From Oceanobacillus halophilus (GTDB lineage: Bacteria > Bacillota > Bacilli > Bacillales > Amphibacillaceae): 64,000 bases of DNA. The stretch's first letter is position 1. Every line of letters begins with the position of its first letter. The stretch spans positions 1 through 64,000 of the forward strand of contig NZ_RBZP01000009.1 of assembly GCF_003628505.1 (NCBI RefSeq), written 5' to 3'. Of the stretch, positions 8,845 through 18,837 are shown piece after piece. The position numbers and the translations under genes are program-made. Below the pieces are notes generated by a model. That model made no database searches. It was given only the letters and a program-made list of their open reading frames with translations, and was not told where the DNA came from.

Positions 8845-8877
8845 AACACTTGAAATTTAATTTCGAGTGTTTTTTTA
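8845..8877 (+). terminator. Intrinsic terminator after yitW
   Basis: AACACTTGAAA pairs with TTTCGAGTGTT and is followed by TTTTT. Confidence 0.85.
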
Positions 8878-8912
8878 TGTATAATTTAAACAAATTCAGG
8901 GATTCTAATAGT

Positions 8913-8947
8913 AAAAGAAGTTAACCAACACAATTGGTACTTCTTTT
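8913..8947 (+). promoter_or_regulatory. Hairpin in the cold-shock gene leader
   Basis: AAAAGAAGT pairs with ACTTCTTTT and the inner ACCAA with TTGGT, with only a TA bulge. The 3' arm is T-rich, so it could act as an attenuator or an RNA thermosensor in the csp leader. It lies 56 bases before the csp start. Confidence 0.5.
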
Positions 8948-9003
8948 GTACTTCTTTGAACACAAAGGAAGAATAAGCAATTACTATACGGAGGAATTTT
9001 TAG

Positions 9004-9204
9004 ATGAACAAAGGCACTGTAAAATGGTTTAATCCGGAAAAAGGTTTTGGTTTTATTGAAGTGGAAGGTGGAGATGATGTATTCGTACATTTCTCAGCCA
9101 TCCAAGGAGAAGGATTTAAAACACTGGAAGAAGGTCAAGAAGTAACCTTTGATATTGAAGAAGGAGATCGCGGCCCTCAAGCGTCTAATGTTGTTAAATC
9201 ATAA
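9004..9204 (+). CDS. Cold-shock protein (CspB/CspD type)
   Basis: The 66-residue protein is a single cold-shock domain with RNP1 (KGFGFIEV) and RNP2 (VFVHFSAI) in their usual places. It binds single-stranded RNA and DNA and acts as an RNA chaperone in the cytoplasm. The length is exactly that of the family. The ATG follows GGAGG by 9 bases. It is monocistronic, with a strong terminator at 9216-9250 and a hairpin in its leader that may take part in temperature control. Which of the csp paralogues it is cannot be decided here. Confidence 0.97.
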   Translation: MNKGTVKWFNPEKGFGFIEVEGGDDVFVHFSAIQGEGFKTLEEGQEVTFDIEEGDRGPQASNVVKS

Positions 9205-9215
9205 ATAAATGAATG

Positions 9216-9250
9216 AAGAAAGCCCTTCTCGGCGGAGAAGGGCTTTCTTA
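9216..9250 (+). terminator. Intrinsic terminator after csp
   Basis: AAGAAAGCCCTTCTC pairs with GAGAAGGGCTTTCTT around a GGCG loop. Confidence 0.9.
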
Positions 9251-9345
9251 TTATAGAAAATACACTCTATTGCTTTTTTATATTTTTCGTGGTTAAAAAG
9301 TGTGATTTAATGGAAAATTCCTATTTGTTTTGCTCACAGGATAAA

Positions 9346-10167
9346 CTAGAGGAAAATGATTACCAATATACCTACTACAACACAGTAATAAGAAAAGTAC
9401 TTTAAGTTTCCTTTTGCCATAATATCCATAAACCATCTTAATGCAAAGTAAGAAGCAAGGAATGCAGTAATAAAGGCAATTAAATTCGGTACTAGCATTG
9501 CCTGGAATTCATCACTCGCAAACATATCCGGTAAATCAAGAATCGCAGTTCCAAGGCTGACGGGAATGTATAAAAGAAATGAGAAACGCAATGCTGTTTC
9601 TTGTTTCATTCCAACGAGCATCGACGCCACAATCGTTGAGCCTGAGCGACTAATCCCAGGTGTGAGTGCTACAGTTTGAGCTAGACCAACAATAATTGCA
9701 TCTTTTGTTGTTAAATCCCCATCATTTTTTCTTCCTCGCAAGTTTCGGATTATCCATAATGCAGCTGCTGTAATTAATAAGGTATATCCGACAACAACTG
9801 GCTTGCTTAGAAGGTCTCCAATAGCATCTCCAAATAAAACTCCGGTTACACCTACCGGGATGGTCGCTATTACTAAATAGACAATAAATCGAAAATCACT
9901 TTTAGCCTCTTCTTCTTTTTTTAGTGTATAAAGAACACCATTCTTGATAAGACGGATAATGTCTTTGCGATAGATGACTAATATAGCAAGCAAAGATGCA
10001 AAGTTAACAAAAATTTCAAATGATAATCCTGTTGTCTCTATTCCGAAAAGCTCACGGAATATAACGAGATGTCCACTGGAAGAAATAGGAATTGGTTCGG
10101 TAATACCTTGTACCAATCCTAAAATCAAGTATTCTAATAACGTCCAAACTCTATCTAAAAAGTCCAT
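9346..10167 (-). CDS. uppP: Undecaprenyl-diphosphatase UppP (BacA family)
   Basis: The 273-residue integral membrane protein has seven to eight hydrophobic helices. It carries the BacA motifs [14 protein letters not shown] near the N-terminus and PGISRSGST in the middle, which hold the catalytic Glu, Ser and Arg residues. It removes a phosphate from undecaprenyl diphosphate, recycling the lipid carrier for peptidoglycan and teichoic acid synthesis, and can raise bacitracin resistance. The ATG follows AAGGAGAG. It is a single gene on the minus strand, between csp and a Gly/Tyr-rich protein. Confidence 0.96.
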   Translation of the reverse strand: MDFLDRVWTLLEYLILGLVQGITEPIPISSSGHLVIFRELFGIETTGLSFEIFVNFASLLAILVIYRKDIIRLIKNGVLYTLKKEEEAKSDFRFIVYLVIATIPVGVTGVLFGDAIGDLLSKPVVVGYTLLITAAALWIIRNLRGRKNDGDLTTKDAIIVGLAQTVALTPGISRSGSTIVASMLVGMKQETALRFSFLLYIPVSLGTAILDLPDMFASDEFQAMLVPNLIAFITAFLASYFALRWFMDIMAKGNLKYFSYYCVVVGILVIIFL

Positions 10168-10271
10168 ATCTTTCTCTCCTTAATCTATCTTTATTCCTTT
10201 CATTCTTCCAGACAAAACAATTCACCATCCAGTAGGCTAATGAATAGTCTAGATGGTGAGGAGGTTGAAGA

Positions 10272-10628
10272 ATGAAAAATCAACATCATATGTATGACTT
10301 GTGTAAACAGCATATGCATTCTTATGTTCTTGCAGAAACGACAGACGGCACAAAATTTGATGGAATCATCACTGGATTGGATGAAGAATATGTCTATTTT
10401 GCAGTACCAATAGATCCGACCACTCAACATGATATGGATCCACAATCCCCAGGAATGTATGGTCAAATGCCTCATATGGATGGCCAATACAGATATGGCT
10501 TTCCAGGCTATGGCTTCGGTTATCCTGGATATGGGTATGGTTACGGTTATGGTCGACCTAGAAGATTTAGAAGACTTGTATTACCATTAGCAGCTTTAGT
10601 TGCACTAAGTACATTACCATGGTACTAA
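10272..10628 (+). CDS. Gly/Tyr-rich protein of unknown function
   Basis: The 118-residue protein has three parts. Residues 1-55 (YDLCKQHMHSYVLAETTDG...GIITGLDEEYVYFAV) look like a small beta-barrel of LSm type. Residues about 65-97 are a low-complexity Gly/Tyr/Pro tract (GYGFGYPGYGYGYGYGRP). The end is basic and then hydrophobic (RRFRRLVLPLAALVALSTLPW). Similar architectures occur in bacilli without known function; a surface or spore role is only a guess. A hairpin (CACCATC at about 10222 with GATGGTG at about 10252) partly covers the AGGAGG site. It ends in the hairpin at 10632-10672. Confidence 0.75.
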   Translation: MKNQHHMYDLCKQHMHSYVLAETTDGTKFDGIITGLDEEYVYFAVPIDPTTQHDMDPQSPGMYGQMPHMDGQYRYGFPGYGFGYPGYGYGYGYGRPRRFRRLVLPLAALVALSTLPWY

Positions 10629-10631
10629 CAC

Positions 10632-10672
10632 GAAACCCTTGCCATATCGTCCTTGACGGCAAGGGTTTCATC
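10632..10672. terminator. Terminator-like hairpin
   Basis: GAAACCCTTGCC pairs with GGCAAGGGTTTC. The T-run is short, but it lies between two convergent genes and probably serves both. Confidence 0.6.
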
Positions 10673-10719
10673 TGTAAGATATTGTTCAAAATTTTGGTTA
10701 TTTCCATTTGAACATTTTA

Positions 10720-10893
10720 TTAGTTTTTATCAGTTAAAACGCCATCGCCTAGTAAAAAGACAGCTACTGAAAAAATACCTGCTAGTATTAGGCTATCCAT
10801 TAATACAAATGGCTCTCCACCCATACTGGTTAATACATAAGAAATAGCCCCACTAATAAGTACTGCCCAAAAGATTGCTAATATGTATCGCAT
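10720..10893 (-). CDS. DUF2929-like two-helix membrane protein
   Basis: This 57-residue protein reads MRYILAIFWAVLISGAISYV, then SMGGEPF, then a second hydrophobic helix ending FLLGDGVLTDKN. Two helices joined by an S-M-G-G-x-x-F loop are the hallmark of the DUF2929 family (probably YjzD in B. subtilis, which lies just before yjaU-yjaV-med). The ATG follows GAGGTG by 6 bases. It is too short for many gene callers. Function unknown. The next genes in the window (yjaV-like, med, fabH) agree with the B. subtilis order. Confidence 0.75.
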   Translation of the reverse strand: MRYILAIFWAVLISGAISYVLTSMGGEPFVLMDSLILAGIFSVAVFLLGDGVLTDKN

Positions 10894-11162
10894 CGCTTAC
10901 ACCTCACATTTTTAGCTGTTTACTTTAGAATGCCTTAAATAAATTTATTTACAACGATAATTATAGTTTATCAAAATAAAGAGTAAAGGAAAAGTATTTT
11001 TTTGTTTGGAGAATCGTTCTTTTTATTAGTTGTTGCTTCTATTCCCATAGCGAGTGACAGGACTTAACTTTTCACTAGTTGCTACGTACATTATGCAAGA
11101 AGGGACATAAACTATAAAAACAATAGATTTTTTGGTGGGGCATGTGACCATTGTTTAGTTAA

Positions 11163-11879
11163 GGCTCTTCGTATCATAAGTTGCTTTTTGAACTTTTACA
11201 GTTGTTAGAAACTCCTGTTCTATTTAATTAAGAATAGTTTGCTCTCGCTTACACTGATGAAAGTTTTGTGCTAGGATTCGCTCCGGCAGAATACTTCGCT
11301 TTCCGCGGGCACGGCCTCAGCCTCCTCGGAAGAAACCCACTTCCTGCGGGGTCTTCGGACACGTGCTTTTCCTGCAGGAGTCTCTGTATTCTGCCTCCGC
11401 TATTTTACATGCACTAGATATTTTTAAAGCTAAACTTCATAATTTTACGTTTAGGGTAGTTGGTCCTTCTAGAATACAGAATTTTTCTAGTAAAAATTAA
11501 GTAGAGCAGGAACTAAGCGGAGGAAATACACGGAGACTCCTTGAAAAAAGAAAACCACTTTTTTCTGCGTGCGATGTAACCCTGCCGAAGCGTTCCTTGT
11601 CCTGCGGGAAGAAGAGCATCGGTGAGACTTCGTAGTGAGGGAACTACTTGAATCATCTTCCTCGTTCCCTTGCGCCGAGAAAGCCCGCTTCGAAGCACTA
11701 CTGGAAGACGCAGGCGCACACGCTTTTCAGCACGGAGGAGGCTCACCAGCTCCCCGCGGAAAGCGTAGTGTATTTCCGTAGCGAAGACAGAGCAGTATTC
11801 TGAATTACAGATATCAACATTCTATACAAAATGTAAGGTAATGTCATGTGAAAAAGCAACAATCTTTTACAAAAGAGCT
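11163..11879. repeat. Full-length R1-family element (MITE-like)
   Basis: The element begins GGCTCTTCG and ends in the inverted counterpart CAAAAGAGCT. Its terminal regions (about 30 bases, including TTGCTTTTT on the left and AAAAAGCAA on the right) are inverted repeats. Inside are two GC-rich arms, about 11240-11430 and 11505-11790, that are imperfect inverted copies of each other (CGCTTTCCGCGGG against CCGCGGAAAGCG). No transposase frame is present. The flanking 8 bases (TTAGTTAA and TTGATAAA) no longer match well. The stretch 10894-11162 before it holds no gene that I can see. Confidence 0.75.
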
Positions 11880-11915
11880 TTGATAAAAAAGACTAGATAA
11901 TAAGGAGGAAGGAAT

Positions 11916-12512
11916 GTGTCTATTTTAATAATCAATTGCAATCATTGGATTGGATTCCATATTGTTAATAAAATGCTTGATACTGATTATATAGTTGAAG
12001 GAATTATCGATAAAAATACATCGGATGATTTGGCTATGTTCTTTGCAAGAAATAGCTCGTTTTCTTTTGTTGAAGAAGGGAATAAAAAGGAGTATGAAGT
12101 ATGCATTATGATTGGGGATTATAAAAATGCAGAAAAAATTCGGGCTAAGCGTAAATTTGTTATTAATCCTAATAATGGGGTGGATAGAGGAGATGTTATC
12201 AAAATCCAAGCACCTATGTTGTTTGGAGAATGGATGCCAATGAATAAAGATGGGATTTTTTATAAAGATAAATTTGTAGCCTTCGAATCGAAAGAATTTA
12301 ATAATGAAGCTGTTTATATTAATATATTTATGTCCGCGCTTCTACAGTGGATAAGATCAGAAAATATTCCTAAGTGTATAGTAGTCAATCCTAATCATGA
12401 TCGAAAAGAAAAGATACTTGAGAATTCGGTCTATATTCGGGAGAATAGACCTATCTCTAAATATGTTAGAGTAGTGCAAAAACACTATGAACTATATAAA
12501 AGGTTTTATTAG
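11916..12512 (+). CDS. YjaV-like protein with degenerate Rossmann N-terminus
   Basis: The 198-residue protein starts MSILIINCNHWIGFHIVNKML, which looks like a worn NAD-binding strand-loop-helix (the G-x-x-G-x-x-G of epimerases reduced to WIGFH). The catalytic YxxxK of epimerases is not evident. Gene order (this gene, med, fabH, fabF) matches B. subtilis yjaV-med-comZ-yjzB-fabHA-fabF, so a YjaV-type protein is likely; the function is unknown. The GTG start follows GGAGG by 7 bases. It starts 36 bases after the R1 element at 11163-11879, so its upstream control region may be carried by or altered by that insertion. Confidence 0.6.
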   Translation: MSILIINCNHWIGFHIVNKMLDTDYIVEGIIDKNTSDDLAMFFARNSSFSFVEEGNKKEYEVCIMIGDYKNAEKIRAKRKFVINPNNGVDRGDVIKIQAPMLFGEWMPMNKDGIFYKDKFVAFESKEFNNEAVYINIFMSALLQWIRSENIPKCIVVNPNHDRKEKILENSVYIRENRPISKYVRVVQKHYELYKRFY

Positions 12513-12658
12513 TATTTGTGCCTTTTTAATTTCAAGTGTGAAAACCAACTTTTTATGTTCAGTAAAATTTTCCTATTAAAGTCCATCTAAATTGAAATAG
12601 ATACGTCTGTAACTATACAATAGGTAGAAATGAGTATTTAGATTGGGGGTGCCTTATT

Positions 12659-13618
12659 ATGAAACTTTATCATAAAATAATACTATTATTTATCGTTTCG
12701 TCCGTAACATTAAGTGGATGTGGTTATTTCGAAACTGGAAATGTTCAAAATGTCGGAATGCTGCTTGATAGTAAAATCGAAGGAAATGCTTGGAATGAAA
12801 GTGGTTATGAAGGCTTACTCCGAATCGAGAAAAAATTCGATACTGATGTATATTATAAAGAGAACATAGATACAGAGAGGAAAATAAGGGATGCTGTAGA
12901 TGAACTAGTACACGATGGTGTGAATCTTATCTTTGGTCACAGCAGTATCTATGGTAATCATTTTTCTGAACTGGCACGGTATTATCCAGATGTCCATTTC
13001 GTATATTTTAATGGTGGAATTTATAATGACAATGTAACTAGTCTTAACTTTAATTCACATGCAATGGGCTTTATTGGAGGCATGGTGGCAGCAGAAATGA
13101 CAAAAACTAATAAGGTTGGTGTTATTGCCGCTTATTTATGGCAACCGGAAATAGAAGGTTTCTATGAGGGAGTCAAGTATCAAAATCCTAGTGCAGTTGT
13201 AGAAATAGATTATATCAAGAGCTGGGATGATACGGAGATGGCTGTTAGAATATATGAAGAAATGGAAAACAAAGGAGTAGACGTTTTTTATCCAATTGGT
13301 GATGCATATAGTGAAGAGATAATAAAGAAGGCAAAAGAAGACAGTTTGTATGCTGTAGGATATGTTGAGGATCAACTGAAACTTGCGCCTGATACTGTTT
13401 TAACTAGTACTATTCAACAACTGGACAAGCTTTATGAATTAACTGCTGAGAAATTTGATAAAGGCAAATTAGAAGGGGATATACTAACATTTGATTTTCA
13501 GGATGAAGTAATTTCAATAGGAGCATTTAATAAAAATGTGCCCGAAGAATTTCAAGAGTATATTAACGAAACAGTAGAATATTATATGGATTCTAATCTG
13601 TTGCCAAATGAGCAGTAA
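12659..13618 (+). CDS. med: Med-like BMP-family lipoprotein
   Basis: The 319-residue protein has a lipoprotein signal (about residues 1-21, with the lipobox Cys in LSGCGYF) and the fold of the BMP/PnrA family of substrate-binding proteins (NVGMLLDSKIEGNAWNESGYEGL, YFNGG, GFIGGMVAAEM, DVFYPIGDAYSEEII). In B. subtilis Med is a positive regulator of comK in competence, and its gene lies just before comZ and fabHA. The ligand is unknown. No comZ-sized frame with a ribosome binding site was found in the 159 bases before fabH. The ATG follows GGGGGTG. Confidence 0.85.
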   Translation: MKLYHKIILLFIVSSVTLSGCGYFETGNVQNVGMLLDSKIEGNAWNESGYEGLLRIEKKFDTDVYYKENIDTERKIRDAVDELVHDGVNLIFGHSSIYGNHFSELARYYPDVHFVYFNGGIYNDNVTSLNFNSHAMGFIGGMVAAEMTKTNKVGVIAAYLWQPEIEGFYEGVKYQNPSAVVEIDYIKSWDDTEMAVRIYEEMENKGVDVFYPIGDAYSEEIIKKAKEDSLYAVGYVEDQLKLAPDTVLTSTIQQLDKLYELTAEKFDKGKLEGDILTFDFQDEVISIGAFNKNVPEEFQEYINETVEYYMDSNLLPNEQ

Positions 13619-13659
13619 AATTTTATTTTTCTTGCCATTTGTATCCTTATATATTAAAA

Positions 13660-13676
13660 TTAGTACCAAGTCATAA
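13660..13676 (+). promoter_or_regulatory. FapR-like operator before fabH
   Basis: TTAGTACCAAGTCATAA resembles the FapR inverted repeat: the left half TTAGTACC is perfect and the right half matches 5 of 8 bases. It lies just upstream of a plausible sigma-A promoter (TTGATT at 13680, 16-base gap, TATATT at 13702). FapR represses fabH-fabF in B. subtilis and is released by malonyl-CoA. Confidence 0.5.
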
Positions 13677-13777
13677 GAATTGATTTTAATTTGTTGTGTA
13701 ATATATTAGGTTATAAAGGGCCATGTATATGTAGTATTTTATCCCAGTTTGTTAATTTCATATAAGGAGCGGTCAAA

Positions 13778-14716
13778 ATGAGTGTTGGTTTTTTAGGAAT
13801 AGGTCATTACGTTCCGCCGAAAGTTGTGACCAATAAAGATCTAGAAAAAATAGTAGATACAAATGATGAATGGATTCGCACGCGAACCGGAATTGAAGAA
13901 AGAAGAATAGCTGAGGATGATATGAATACATCCGATATGGCTTATTTAGCTGCTCTACATGCTTTAGAGGATGCTAAACTGAAGGCAGAAGATATTGATT
14001 TGATTTTAGTAGCAACTGTAACACCTGATAAGCCATTTCCGTCTGTTTCCTGTATGCTTCAGGAAAAATTAGGAGCAACCCAAGCGGCTGCAATGGATGT
14101 TAGTGCGGCATGCTCAGGATTTATGTATGCTGTAGCAACAGCTAAGCAGTTTGTAGAATCAAAAACATACAAACATGTACTTGTGATAGGTGTAGAAAAA
14201 TTATCAAAAATTACGGATTGGTCTGATCGCAGTACATGTGTATTATTTGGAGATGGAGCAGGTTCTGCTGTTATTGGGGAAGTTTCAGAAGGTAAAGGAA
14301 TATTGTCTTACGAATTAGGTTCTGATGGTACAGGAGGTAAACATTTGTACCAAAATCCTAATGATTATTTAGTGATGAACGGTCGAGAAGTATTTAAATT
14401 TGCCGTAAGAAAAATGCCTGAGGCTTCTGTTCGGGTAATAGAAAAAGCAGGTTTAAGTAAAGAGGAAGTCGATTATCTAATTCCTCACCAAGCAAATATC
14501 CGAATAATGGAAGCTGCAAGACAGCGACTTGGTATCTCAGAGGATAGGATGAATCAATCTATTAAGAAATACGGAAATACATCAGCAGCCTCTATTCCAA
14601 TTGCCTTATCTGAATCAGTAAGAGATGGAAATATCAAAGAAAATGATTTGGTTGTATTAGTTGGTTTTGGCGGCGGTTTAACGTGGGGTTCTATCGCGAT
14701 TCGCTGGGGTAAATAA
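13778..14716 (+). CDS. fabH: 3-oxoacyl-ACP synthase III (FabH)
   Basis: The 312-residue enzyme condenses an acyl-CoA primer with malonyl-ACP to start fatty acid synthesis. The catalytic triad is visible: Cys112 in SAACSG, His in PHQANIRI and Asn in [10 protein letters not shown]. Length and motifs are normal for the family, and FabH of bacilli prefers branched primers. It forms an operon with fabF, 29 bases downstream, and is preceded by a FapR-like operator. Confidence 0.97.
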   Translation: MSVGFLGIGHYVPPKVVTNKDLEKIVDTNDEWIRTRTGIEERRIAEDDMNTSDMAYLAALHALEDAKLKAEDIDLILVATVTPDKPFPSVSCMLQEKLGATQAAAMDVSAACSGFMYAVATAKQFVESKTYKHVLVIGVEKLSKITDWSDRSTCVLFGDGAGSAVIGEVSEGKGILSYELGSDGTGGKHLYQNPNDYLVMNGREVFKFAVRKMPEASVRVIEKAGLSKEEVDYLIPHQANIRIMEAARQRLGISEDRMNQSIKKYGNTSAASIPIALSESVRDGNIKENDLVVLVGFGGGLTWGSIAIRWGK

Positions 14717-14745
14717 TTGAATAATGGTTGAAAGGAGGACTTTTT

Positions 14746-15987
14746 GTGGAACAAAAAAGAGTAGTAATTACAGGTCTGGGTGCAGTGACACCTGTTGGTA
14801 ATGATGTTCATACTATGTGGGAAAGCATCATATCTGGTAAATCAGGCATTGATTTTGTAACGAAAATTGATAGTGAGAATTATCCAGCTAAAGTAGCAGC
14901 TGAAGTAAAGAATTTTGATCCAACTAATTTTATGGATAAAAAAGACGCAAGAAAAATGGACCCATTTACACAGTACGCTGTTGCTGCTGCTAAAATGGCT
15001 GTAGAAGATGCTAATCTCGATATTAATGATGACAATCGGGATCGTGTTGGTGTGTGGATTGGTTCAGGTATTGGTGGAATGAAAACCTGGGAAGACCAGC
15101 ACACCATTCTGATGAATAAGGGTCCAAGACGAGTTAGTCCATTTTTTGTACCAATGATGATTCCTGACATGGCAGCGGGACAAGTATCCATTCAATTAGG
15201 AGCTAGAGGGATTAATTCTTGTACTGTAACCGCCTGTGCATCAGGTGCCAACTCAATTGGTGATGCGTATAAGGCGGTGCAACGTGGAGACGTAGATTAT
15301 ATTATAACTGGTGGAACAGAAGCCCCAATTTCCGACATGGCTTTTGCCGGGTTCTCATCATCAAAAGCTTTATCAACCAATCAGGATCCAAAAAAAGCAA
15401 GCCGTCCATTCGATAAAAACCGTGATGGTTTTGTCATGGGTGAAGGTGCTGGGATTCTTGTAATGGAATCTTTGGATAAGGCACTAGAACGTGGTGCCCA
15501 TATTTATGGAGAGATTGTTGGATATGGCGCTACTGGTGATGCATACCACATTACAGCACCTGCAGAAAATGGGGAAGGAGCTACCCGAGCAATGCAGCAT
15601 GCGTTGTCAGATGCAGGATTAGAAGCTGAAACAGTAGATTATGTAAATGCTCATGGTACCAGTACGGCGTTAAATGATAAATATGAAACACAAGCAATTA
15701 AAGCTGTGTTTGATGAATATGCACGGAAGTTAGCAGTTTCTTCAACAAAATCTATGACAGGTCACTTGTTAGGTGCAGCTGGTGGGATTGAAGCTGTTAT
15801 TTCTTTATTAGCAATTAACAAGAATATCTTGCCACCTACTATAAATTATGAAACCCCTGACGAAGACTGTGATTTAGATTATGTACCAAACAAAGCTCGT
15901 GAGCAGGAAGTAAATGTTGTCATGAGTAATTCCTTAGGGTTTGGCGGTCATAATGTCAGTTTGATTTTTAAAAAATATAGTGAATAA
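14746..15987 (+). CDS. fabF: 3-oxoacyl-ACP synthase II (FabF)
   Basis: The 413-residue condensing enzyme elongates acyl-ACP with malonyl-ACP. It shows Cys164 in TACASGANS and two active-site His residues in [11 protein letters not shown] and [16 protein letters not shown] chose GTG at 14746, seven bases after AAAGGAGG, giving the standard N-terminus [18 protein letters not shown]; the frame is open six codons further upstream. Second gene of the fabH-fabF operon, closed by a good terminator. Confidence 0.97.
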   Translation: MEQKRVVITGLGAVTPVGNDVHTMWESIISGKSGIDFVTKIDSENYPAKVAAEVKNFDPTNFMDKKDARKMDPFTQYAVAAAKMAVEDANLDINDDNRDRVGVWIGSGIGGMKTWEDQHTILMNKGPRRVSPFFVPMMIPDMAAGQVSIQLGARGINSCTVTACASGANSIGDAYKAVQRGDVDYIITGGTEAPISDMAFAGFSSSKALSTNQDPKKASRPFDKNRDGFVMGEGAGILVMESLDKALERGAHIYGEIVGYGATGDAYHITAPAENGEGATRAMQHALSDAGLEAETVDYVNAHGTSTALNDKYETQAIKAVFDEYARKLAVSSTKSMTGHLLGAAGGIEAVISLLAINKNILPPTINYETPDEDCDLDYVPNKAREQEVNVVMSNSLGFGGHNVSLIFKKYSE

Positions 15988-15994
15988 TTTTTAT

Positions 15995-16033
15995 GAAGAC
16001 TGATCAGCTAATGGGCTGGTTGGTCTTTTTTGT
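15995..16033 (+). terminator. Intrinsic terminator of fabH-fabF
   Basis: AAGACTGATCAGC pairs imperfectly with GGCTGGTTGGTCTT and is followed by TTTTTTG. Confidence 0.8.
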
Positions 16034-16061
16034 TTTGGAGGAAACGGACTGGGGATTGAAA

Positions 16062-16120
16062 TCAACGAACGATAGAAATATCAACGCACCAGCACCAGCA
16101 CCCATACCAATCAATTTAAA
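16062..16120. repeat. Short trace of the ATATCAAC repeat
   Basis: Bases around AATATCAACGCACCAGCACC resemble the 21-base periodic units at 36507-36890. Only one or two units remain. Confidence 0.4.
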
Positions 16121-16224
16121 GGCCAATCAACCTAAATCTCGTAACGTATCTCAAAACATCTACGCATTTACAGTCATGGACAAGCATAAACATGTATTAA
16201 AATAGGACAAGCGTAGGTGGAAAA

Positions 16225-16431
16225 ATGGGATATATTTTTGTCTTTTTAATTGGATTTGGACTAGCTGTAACTGGAGGAGTCACACTAATTGCGTATTTGA
16301 ATTTCTTACCAGCTGGATTATCATGGTCTGATTATTTTATTTTCATTACCGGACGTATAGAGTGTTACTTTTTGCCTTTAGGAATTATACTAATGGCAAT
16401 TGTTATTTATCGTTTTCCAAACAACCCATAA
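16225..16431 (+). CDS. Small two-helix membrane protein
   Basis: The 68-residue protein begins MGYIFVFLIGFGLAVTGGVTLIAYLNFL and ends in a second hydrophobic helix, so both termini are probably on the same side of the membrane. Similar short proteins occur near yjbA in bacilli, but I do not know a function or symbol. The ATG follows TAGGTGG. It stands between fabF and yjbA on the same strand. Confidence 0.7.
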   Translation: MGYIFVFLIGFGLAVTGGVTLIAYLNFLPAGLSWSDYFIFITGRIECYFLPLGIILMAIVIYRFPNNP

Positions 16432-16572
16432 TCGCTCAGGAAAAGAATATTTTTCTAAATGATGGCCATAATGTATTGTAAGTTATGATTTGTTCAGCTG
16501 AACCAAGAAATAATCTCATCCACCAAGACGTACAGATTTTTATTTTAGTTTTATTTAAAGCGAGGGTTGTTT

Positions 16573-17334
16573 ATGTTGTATTTACATGACGTTTGGGTGA
16601 ATTGGTTTGAAGGAGAAGAAAACGGCTATAATGTTTGTTATTTTCATGAATGGAGAAAAGATGATGGGATTGAGTTACTAGATCAAGTACCGCTCCTATA
16701 CATAACATCAGGTTTATACAATTATATTGAAAATGACATGCATGATTTACCAAAGGAGCTTCTTGATACCATTTATAAACGTGCTTATATGCGAAAAGGA
16801 CATGAAAGATCTGTTATGGAGTATGCATGTGTGGTGACAAATGGTGAAGATATTATTGCTATTGATACGATTGGGTATCAAATACCAATTCGCAAAAGCA
16901 GATTAATCCCTAGGCAAGAACAATTAGTGTATGACATGATTAAAAAAACAAAACCTCAGTCATTTGGATTTGAAGTAGAAAACTATCAAAAAGATTATCA
17001 TCTGTTATCTATGGCACCTGAATTTGTTTTTGGCCTAACAAGAAAAGAACGTCAACTAAAACAATTATTAATGATTGCATTAGATCAACTGCGTACGTCC
17101 AACAATTTGGAGGAATTACGTTATTGGTTGACGGAATGGGATCCTAAACAATATCCGTATATCCGTTATATGGATGAAGAAAAAGTATGGGATACACTCT
17201 ATAATGGAGTCAAAGATGGATGGAGCAGAGCTCATGAAGATTTATGCGGAAAACTAATTAAAGGTCAGCCATTTCTTGAAAAAATGTGGGAAGTGGAAAA
17301 TGGTCAAGCGCAAAATACATCGAGTCAAAAATAA
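16573..17334 (+). CDS. yjbA: YjbA-family protein (UPF0736)
   Basis: The 253-residue soluble protein begins [29 protein letters not shown] in the annotated frame and is rich in aromatic and acidic residues. This opening and the following [18 protein letters not shown] segment are typical of YjbA/DUF3603, a conserved Bacillaceae family without known function. The ATG at 16573 follows GAGGG; an in-frame TTG at 16567 lies too close. It is convergent with trpS and shares its terminator, as in B. subtilis, where yjbA lies beside trpS. Confidence 0.88.
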   Translation: MLYLHDVWVNWFEGEENGYNVCYFHEWRKDDGIELLDQVPLLYITSGLYNYIENDMHDLPKELLDTIYKRAYMRKGHERSVMEYACVVTNGEDIIAIDTIGYQIPIRKSRLIPRQEQLVYDMIKKTKPQSFGFEVENYQKDYHLLSMAPEFVFGLTRKERQLKQLLMIALDQLRTSNNLEELRYWLTEWDPKQYPYIRYMDEEKVWDTLYNGVKDGWSRAHEDLCGKLIKGQPFLEKMWEVENGQAQNTSSQK

Positions 17335-17396
17335 TGAATAATTGCCAAAACTCCTAGTTTAAAGGAGAAAAGTTGGTATACAATTCAATGTTTAAT

Positions 17397-17443
17397 AAAC
17401 ACAAAGAAACACCTCGTATGATTCAAGAGGTGTTTCTTTGTGT

Positions 17444-17446
<3 letters not shown>
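17397..17446. terminator. Bidirectional terminator between yjbA and trpS
   Basis: AAACACAAAGAAACACCTC pairs perfectly over 19 bases with GAGGTGTTTCTTTGTGTTT. It overlaps the trpS stop codon. Confidence 0.9.
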
Positions 17447-18698
<1,252 letters not shown>

Positions 18699-18700
<2 letters not shown>

Positions 18701-18728
18701 TATATACGAAACAGAATCAATAAATCAA
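18699..18728 (-). promoter_or_regulatory. Probable promoter of trpS
   Basis: On the minus strand TTGATT and TATAAT are separated by 18 bases, just upstream of the T-box leader. Confidence 0.6.
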
Positions 18729-18837
18729 GTAATTAATGGAAAACATGACATAGTTTGTCCAAATGTCAAATTTCTTATACAAAATCGTCAATTTTTGCTA
18801 TATACTAATTTTAGGAAATGTTAGGAGAGATATTATT

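Noticed and set aside
15993-16205. 70-residue frame after fabF
   Set aside because: It begins in the fabF terminator and runs through a short repeat trace.
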